Source: Limnanthes douglasii subsp. nivea
Taxonomy: Eukaryota; Streptophyta; Magnoliopsida; Brassicales; Limnanthaceae
Assembly: GCA_036936605.1 (NCBI GenBank)
Contig: JAUPFV010000001.1
Location: 344,607,081-344,671,080 of the forward strand
DNA length: 64,000 bases
Direction: 5' to 3'
Below are positions 59,045 to 64,000 of the stretch, in pieces. Numbering within the stretch: position 1 is the stretch's first letter; each line of letters starts with the position of its first letter. The notes below the pieces were generated by a model, which saw nothing but the letters and a program-made list of their open reading frames with translations, searched no databases and was not told the DNA's origin. Position numbers and translations under genes: made by a program.

Positions 59045-59299
59045 ATGTCAACTAGCCGCGAGTCCGACGACGCTACCTTGACTTCGCGTTTGAACCGATA
59101 TCCCATTTATTCACCTTCCATAAATTCGTTTTTCCCTGCCTATGAATCAGATTCTCAACGTGAACCCGGTAATACTATACATCCTAACTTGGTGAATGAT
59201 GCACCCTTCTCCCAATATCCATCCATCGCAGTTGATCATGAACCAGCAGTCGAATTTCCATCCATCGTAGCAGATGAATCAGCGACCCAAAACATATCT
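59045..59299 (+). CDS. Orphan first exon, 85 codons, family unknown
   Basis: ATG in the context CTAACGATGTCAAC, then an open Ser/Pro-rich frame (SRESDDATLTSRLN, PFSQYPSIAVDHEP) that ends at a good donor site (ATATCT then GTAAGT, phase 0). A possible acceptor (GATACAG) lies 20 bp upstream. No further exon is seen because the Copia element begins at 59403. It is divergent from the PMD remnant, so both may be parts of one older element cut by the Copia insertion. Confidence 0.4.
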
Positions 59300-59402
59300 G
59301 TAAGTAAAATCAAAGATGAATAAATGGGGTTATTAGCTATCTATTAAATGGTAACTAATTCATACGTTTGAACCTTAATATTAAAATATGGTATGATACT
59401 TG

Positions 59403-60079
59403 TGTTATATATATTATCCGAAATCGCATCAGATAATATATAACAAATCGCGGAAAAAATAATAAAACCCTTTTTGTTAGATTCATCTATAGAAGAAACA
59501 AAAATTAAGAATACTTACGGGTTTGCCTGCTGCTATCCATCTAGTATTCTCTAGCGTTCTTTTGCATTCTTTAGCGATTCCACGTTCTCTGGCGATTCCG
59601 TTTATGAAACTAAGAGACCTGTAGAATCAGGTTAGAGAAGAAGGAAAAGGTTTCCAGACACTAAGGAAGCGGCCGTATTTCTGATTAGGGTTTAGAGTGA
59701 TGAAATACCTAAACATAGCCCCTTATTTATAGATTTTACAATGTGAAGCCCAACATTGTAAAGCCCATCCTTTGTTACTTCCTTGTGTCCGGGACCATAA
59801 CCCAATAAATTGATAATTCAATTTATATCCCTGATTTATTAATTCAGGCTTAAGTGTTGAGATTTGGGCCCTCTTCATCACAGTGCCCAAATTCAACCCG
59901 GTTACCACACTTGAGCCCATAACGCCTTTTTACCCATAGGTCCAATTTAGTTAATTAAATAATTAACTCGACTACTTTTAATTTGGACTTCCTTAAGACA
60001 ATAACCGAATATGTTTATTTAGCATATCGGTCCAAATTATTATTAGTCTATAAATATATTAAATAAATATATTCCAACA
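59403..60079 (-). repeat. 3' LTR of the Copia element
   Basis: Starts TGTTGG and ends AACA, mirror-imaged termini. TATA box CTATAAATAAGG at about 59735-59724 on the minus strand. The polypurine tract AAGTGGGAGA is at 60090-60081. The low end is inferred because no second LTR is in the window. Confidence 0.75.
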
Positions 60080-60474
60080 ATCTCCCACTTGGACCGTCAT
60101 ATGCTACTCAAGAATACATATTCAACTTTAATGGGATCCCTATATTCATTGTCAATGGGCAAACGGTACAACCCCGTACATGATTGATAATAATAAAGGA
60201 CTAAAGACCTCTTTCTCGTAATGTGAACAATAGGATGCAACAGTAATCACATTACCATAATCAATCAATTACTTGGGCCAATTATGGAGGGTGGTCTAAG
60301 AGTAATATGGCTTGTAATCGTACATATCTACTCTTAAATGGTTCCTACTTTTGGAGATCCAATACAGTACAGATATCAATAAATATTTCCAAGCATATAT
60401 ATTGCAATAAACTTTAATGTGCACAATACTGCAAAATACAACATCAGATCCTATTACAAACTCTCCCACTGAAA

Positions 60475-63055
60475 CTAAAAATCCTCTAAATCAACTACAC
60501 CCATACTGATGGTGTGTCCCTGGAAAACCTTAGGCAAAACCGCCTTTGTTAGAGGATCTGCTATCATGGAGTTTGTTCTGATGTGCTCTATACTTATCTG
60601 ACCCATCTGTACTCTTTCTTTAACAGACAGAAACTTTATGTCTATGTGTTTGGATTTAGATGCGCTCCTGTGGATGTTAGAGTACTGCACTGCGGAATTG
60701 TTATCGCAATATAACCTCATAGGGATTTCTATCCCTTATACAATGCGTAATCCAGTAACAAAATTCCGCAGCCATAGTGCCTGGTTTGATGCCTTAAAGC
60801 ATGCAACAAATTCTGCTTCCATGGTGGACGATGCAATAAGTGTTTGCTTTACACTTTTCCAGGATATTGCACCTCCAGCCAATAAGAATATGTTTCCTGA
60901 CATACTTTTAATGTGTCTGCGCATCCACCAAAATCTGAGTCGGAATACCCGATGATCTCCAGTTTATCCGACTTCCTATATGTCAACATGTGCCCCTTTG
61001 TTCCTTGCAGATATCGGAGTACTCTTTTAACTGCTTTCCAGTAATCCATTCCTGGGTTACTAACATATCTCCCCAACATGTTTACAGCAAAGACAATGTC
61101 CAGCCTGGTACAAACTTGAGCATACATTAAACTCCCAACTGCAGAAGCATAAGGGACCGTTTTCATTTCCTCAATCTCAAGTTTTGTCTTAGGACATTGA
61201 CTCGGACTAAGTCTGTCACCCTTTGCTATAGGGGTACTTAGGGGTTTGCAATCTGCCAATCCGTAACGTTGTAACACACTTTTAATGTATGCTTTTTGTG
61301 ATAATCCAAGAATACCACGAGAACGATCTCGATGTATCTGGATTCCTAACACAAAACTGGCATCACCAAGATCCTTCATATCAAACTTGTCTGATAGAAA
61401 TCTTTTTGTAGTGTGTAACAATTCCTTATTGTTCGAGGCAAGCAATATGTCATCCACATATAATATAAGAAATATGAAATTACTCCCACTGAAATTGTGA
61501 TAAACACAATCCTTAACCAAGTTGATCTCAAAGTCATAACCGACTATCACCTCAAGGAATTTGTGATACCATTGACGAGAAGCTTGTTTAAGCCCATAAA
61601 TGGATTTCTTAAGTCTGCAAACCAGATCTTTTGAGTTACTTTCTACAAAGTTTTCTGGTTGCATCATGTAGATCGTTTCCTCAATATTACCATTGAGAAA
61701 AGCGGTCTTAACATCCATCTAATGAAGCTCAAGGTCAAAATGTGCAACTAATGCCATGATTGTTCTAAAGGAATCCTTCGTCGATACTGGAGCGAAAGTT
61801 TCTTTAAAATCAATCCCTTCACGCTGAGTATAACCTTTCGCTACAAGACGTGCTTTATGTCTTTCCACATTACCCAGGGAATCGCGTTTGGTTTTGTAAA
61901 CCCATTTACAACCAATTGCCTTTTTTCCTTCAGGTAATGGGACAAGATCCCATACCGCATTATCCTGCATTGATTTATACTCTTCTTTCATAGCGTCAAT
62001 CCACTTTTGAGATTCAGAGCTTGCTATGGCCTGTTTGTAGGATGAGGGATCATCTACAGTTCCAACACATAACTCATCATGCTCCTGAAGATATACTATA
62101 AATTCTGGACCTATAGTACTCTTCCTTTCTCTAGTGGACCTTCTTAATGGCACTATTTCCTCCTGTTGCACTTCTTGAGGAGGTAGAGTTTGATCATTAT
62201 GAACGATGTCATTTTGATTCCCTTGTGGAAGATTATCTTGAGGTTCCTCTTGTTCTACCTGAATCTCTGTATCCTGGTTAGAACCCTCAAGTGGAGCATC
62301 AGTGTTAATCTGAGGATTACCTTGTTCTAATGGGATCGAAATGATTGGCATTACCGCCCAATCTTCAGATATCTCAGTATCCCTATTAAAACCTTCATGA
62401 ATCTTTATGGATTCTTCCTCAAAATCAACATATGTTCCCTTATTCTTCCCCCCAAACTCAACATCCTCTAGAAACTTGGCCGTTCCTGTCTCAAATATTG
62501 TACCAGTGAGAGAATCATAAAACTTAAACCCTCTAGAATGTTCGGAATAACCTATGAAGAAACAACTAACTGTTTTTGGGTCCAGTTTCTTTTCTTGAGG
62601 TTTGTAAGGCCTCGCCTCAGCTGGACAACCCCACACATGCAGATGCTTTAAATTAGGTTTACGCCCGTTCCAAAGCTCATATGGAGTCCTAACAGTAGCC
62701 TTTGTGGGTACTCGATTGAGTATATAAGCGGCATATTTGATGGCTTCCCCCCAGAGAGATAATGGTAGAGATGAGTGACTTATCATGCTTCTAACCATAT
62801 CTTTTAGTGTTCGGTTCCGTCTCTCAGATACACCGTTCATGCGAGGTGAACCAGGCATAGTGTATTGATGGACTATTCTACACTTCTCTAGGTACTGTGC
62901 AAAGGAACCTGGACGTTGTTCACCCGATCCGTCATATGTACCATAGTATTCACCACCACGGTCAGATCTAACGGTCTTAATGTTTTTACCAAGTTGTTTC
63001 TCAACCTCGGTCTTAAAAGTTATGAACTTGTCCAGGGCCTTATACCTTTCTTGTT
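60475..63055 (-). pseudogene. Copia integrase core, RT and RNase H
   Basis: Integrase: [14 protein letters not shown] (second Asp) and [20 protein letters not shown] (Glu), then [20 protein letters not shown] and [21 protein letters not shown] single amber codon at 61719-61721 stands where elements of this group have Gln in HQMDVKTAFLNG. RT has YVDDILLAS at about 61465-61440 and KDLGDASFVLGIQIHRDRSR. RNase H ([12 protein letters not shown], then a frameshift near 60900, [43 protein letters not shown]) runs to a stop at 60475. Long open frames (379 and 289 codons) show recent decay. Confidence 0.9.
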
Positions 63056-63705
63056 GACCGAACCTTGACCTGGTCCTTTGCCATATGCCTTCCGCTTAGG
63101 TCCTGCCTTATTTGGTGATGTAATCACATTAGCCTCAAGCGCTGTGCCTTTAAGTCTTTCCTCCTCCTGTGCAGCGTGGGAAATCAATTCATTGATATTC
63201 CACTTTTCTCGCATGCAGTTATAGGTGGACTGGAAATACTTAAACCGGTCTGGCAGCGAATGAAATGTGAATCCCACTATACATTCCTCAGGTAAGTCTA
63301 AACCGATTGCCTTTAACTTTTGGCAAATCATCAACATTCCCAGAATGTGCTCCCGGATTTTACCTTTGCCACTATACTTTTTTTTTTTTTTTTTTTGGCA
63401 AAGGCTTTCTCAATCTCCGTGAGAAAGACCGAGGCAGTGGTAACACCTTTAGGGACAGCCCCACGCAATGCTACTGCTATTCCCTGTAACAAGAGCGCCA
63501 TGCATAACTTATTTGACATTTCTCACTTTTCATCAGCCTTAGTTTCATCCGGTGTACTTTCCGGACTAAGGGGAGATGGTTTGGGAGTTATCAGTGCATA
63601 GTCGTAATCATGTACAGATAAAAACAGCAACATTTCTTCCTTCCACAATTGGAAGTCCGAACAATCCAACGTCGGTGGACGATTCCCCAAAAAATTGTAA
63701 CCCAT
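63020..63705 (-). pseudogene. Copia gag (UBN2-type), frameshifted at a homopolymer
   Basis: The likely start is ATGGGTTACAATTTT at 63705. The N-terminus has CSDFQLWKEEMLLFLSVHDY. The middle ends in KKKKKK, coded by a T19 run at 63378-63396 (plus strand). After that run the expected GKIREHILGMLMICQKLKA is in another frame. The C-terminal part (63337-63020) has LDLPEECIVGFTFHSLPDRF and EKWNINELISHAAQEEERLK. The zinc knuckle is deleted. Confidence 0.85.
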
Positions 63706-63814
63706 GGATACTATAATAGGAACAAACAACACAAAGCACATCTAGCATTTTGACATATAACTGAAAACATGTGCATAAACATGACAAATACATGTAAAAC
63801 ATAAAATTCATTGA

Positions 63815-64000
63815 TAATAGATACCGGAGGGCAAATCAAATTAACATGAAATTTTATGAGTTTGAGAAAAATACTATGATCATTATTTTAATTTTCTAAT
63901 TGCCAATGAGACCTTCCGGAGGGCCGATGTCATTTACATATATTAAAATAACCATAATTTGATTTTCTTAAGTACCGATGAAACCTTCCGGAGGGCCGAT
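63815..64000 (-). repeat. Repeated CCGGAGGG-containing units in the Copia leader
   Basis: ACCGGAGGGC at 63822, ACCTTCCGGAGGGCCGAT at about 63911-63928, and ACCTTCCGGAGGGCCGAT again at 63983-64000. Spacing is about 72-85 bp, and the array continues past the window end. Confidence 0.7.

Larger units (their letters stand above)
59403..64000 (-). mobile_element. Ty1/Copia element with gag-integrase deletion, minus strand, runs off the window
   Basis: The 3' LTR (60079-59403) begins TGTTGGAATATAT after the tract AAGTGGGAGAT and contains a TATA box. Upstream, reading right to left, are a leader with repeats (to 64000), gag, then integrase core, RT and RNase H. Between gag (KGPGQGS) and the integrase core ([11 protein letters not shown]) the knuckle, protease, pre-integrase domain and first integrase Asp are missing; the junction is near 63050. 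The 5' LTR lies beyond the window. Confidence 0.9.

Overview
This window is nuclear DNA from a flowering plant, most likely a eudicot. It is AT-rich and made almost entirely of transposable elements of plant type: Tat-lineage Ty3/Gypsy, Ty1/Copia with tRNA-Met-like primer sites, L1-type LINEs with DUF4283 ORF1, a MULE carrying a Ulp1-like protease gene, and hAT and MULE-type non-autonomous elements. Spliced genes with GT..AG introns and plant TATA boxes agree with this. I found no tRNA, rRNA, CRISPR array or confident host gene.

Left part (1-9760): an old Ty3/Gypsy pol remnant (about 840-2100), an old Ty1/Copia remnant (about 4030-6830, possible LTRs at 2640-3020 and 6880-7600), a GA-rich minisatellite (7940-8635), a (TA)n microsatellite, and a 699-bp hAT-type MITE at 9053-9751 with a perfect 8-bp target duplication. 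After an AT-rich spacer, an internally deleted LINE lies at 12096-15603, bounded by a perfect 19-bp duplication.

Centre (16173-28744): the best candidate for an interesting system is a complete 12.57-kb Mutator-like element (MULE) with a perfect 9-bp target duplication (TATATAATA). It has an intact 711-aa MuDR-type transposase gene (two exons, minus strand; DDE, SWIM and zinc-knuckle residues all present). Facing it is a predicted 10-exon, 1126-aa gene ending in a Ulp1/C48 protease domain, in which every inferred intron is phase 0. Between them lie a third, very acidic ORF with its own TATA box and a 279-bp tandem array whose unit also occurs in an intron of the protease gene.

Right-centre (29405-40706): an 11.3-kb Tat-lineage (Retand-like) LTR retrotransposon with paired LTRs, PBS, PPT, broken gag-pol, a second RNase H, a 50-bp tandem array after pol and a decayed antisense ORF. 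Next (42195-45700) comes an unclassified segment: two related GC-rich repeat modules in the same orientation, 89-bp and 44-bp arrays, and an intact 172-aa basic ORF with a TATA box below a cluster of perfect palindromes that includes two TGACGTCA sites.

Right end: a non-autonomous MULE-like element (45729-49264) split by a 5'-truncated LINE; a decayed minus-strand Copia element (49600-54143); a decayed plant-mobile-domain gene with a divergent orphan exon (57060-59299); and a minus-strand Copia element (59403 to beyond the window end) that has lost the segment between gag and the integrase core. The elements form a nested, layered insertion history. The MULE is the only one whose genes look able to make full-length proteins.
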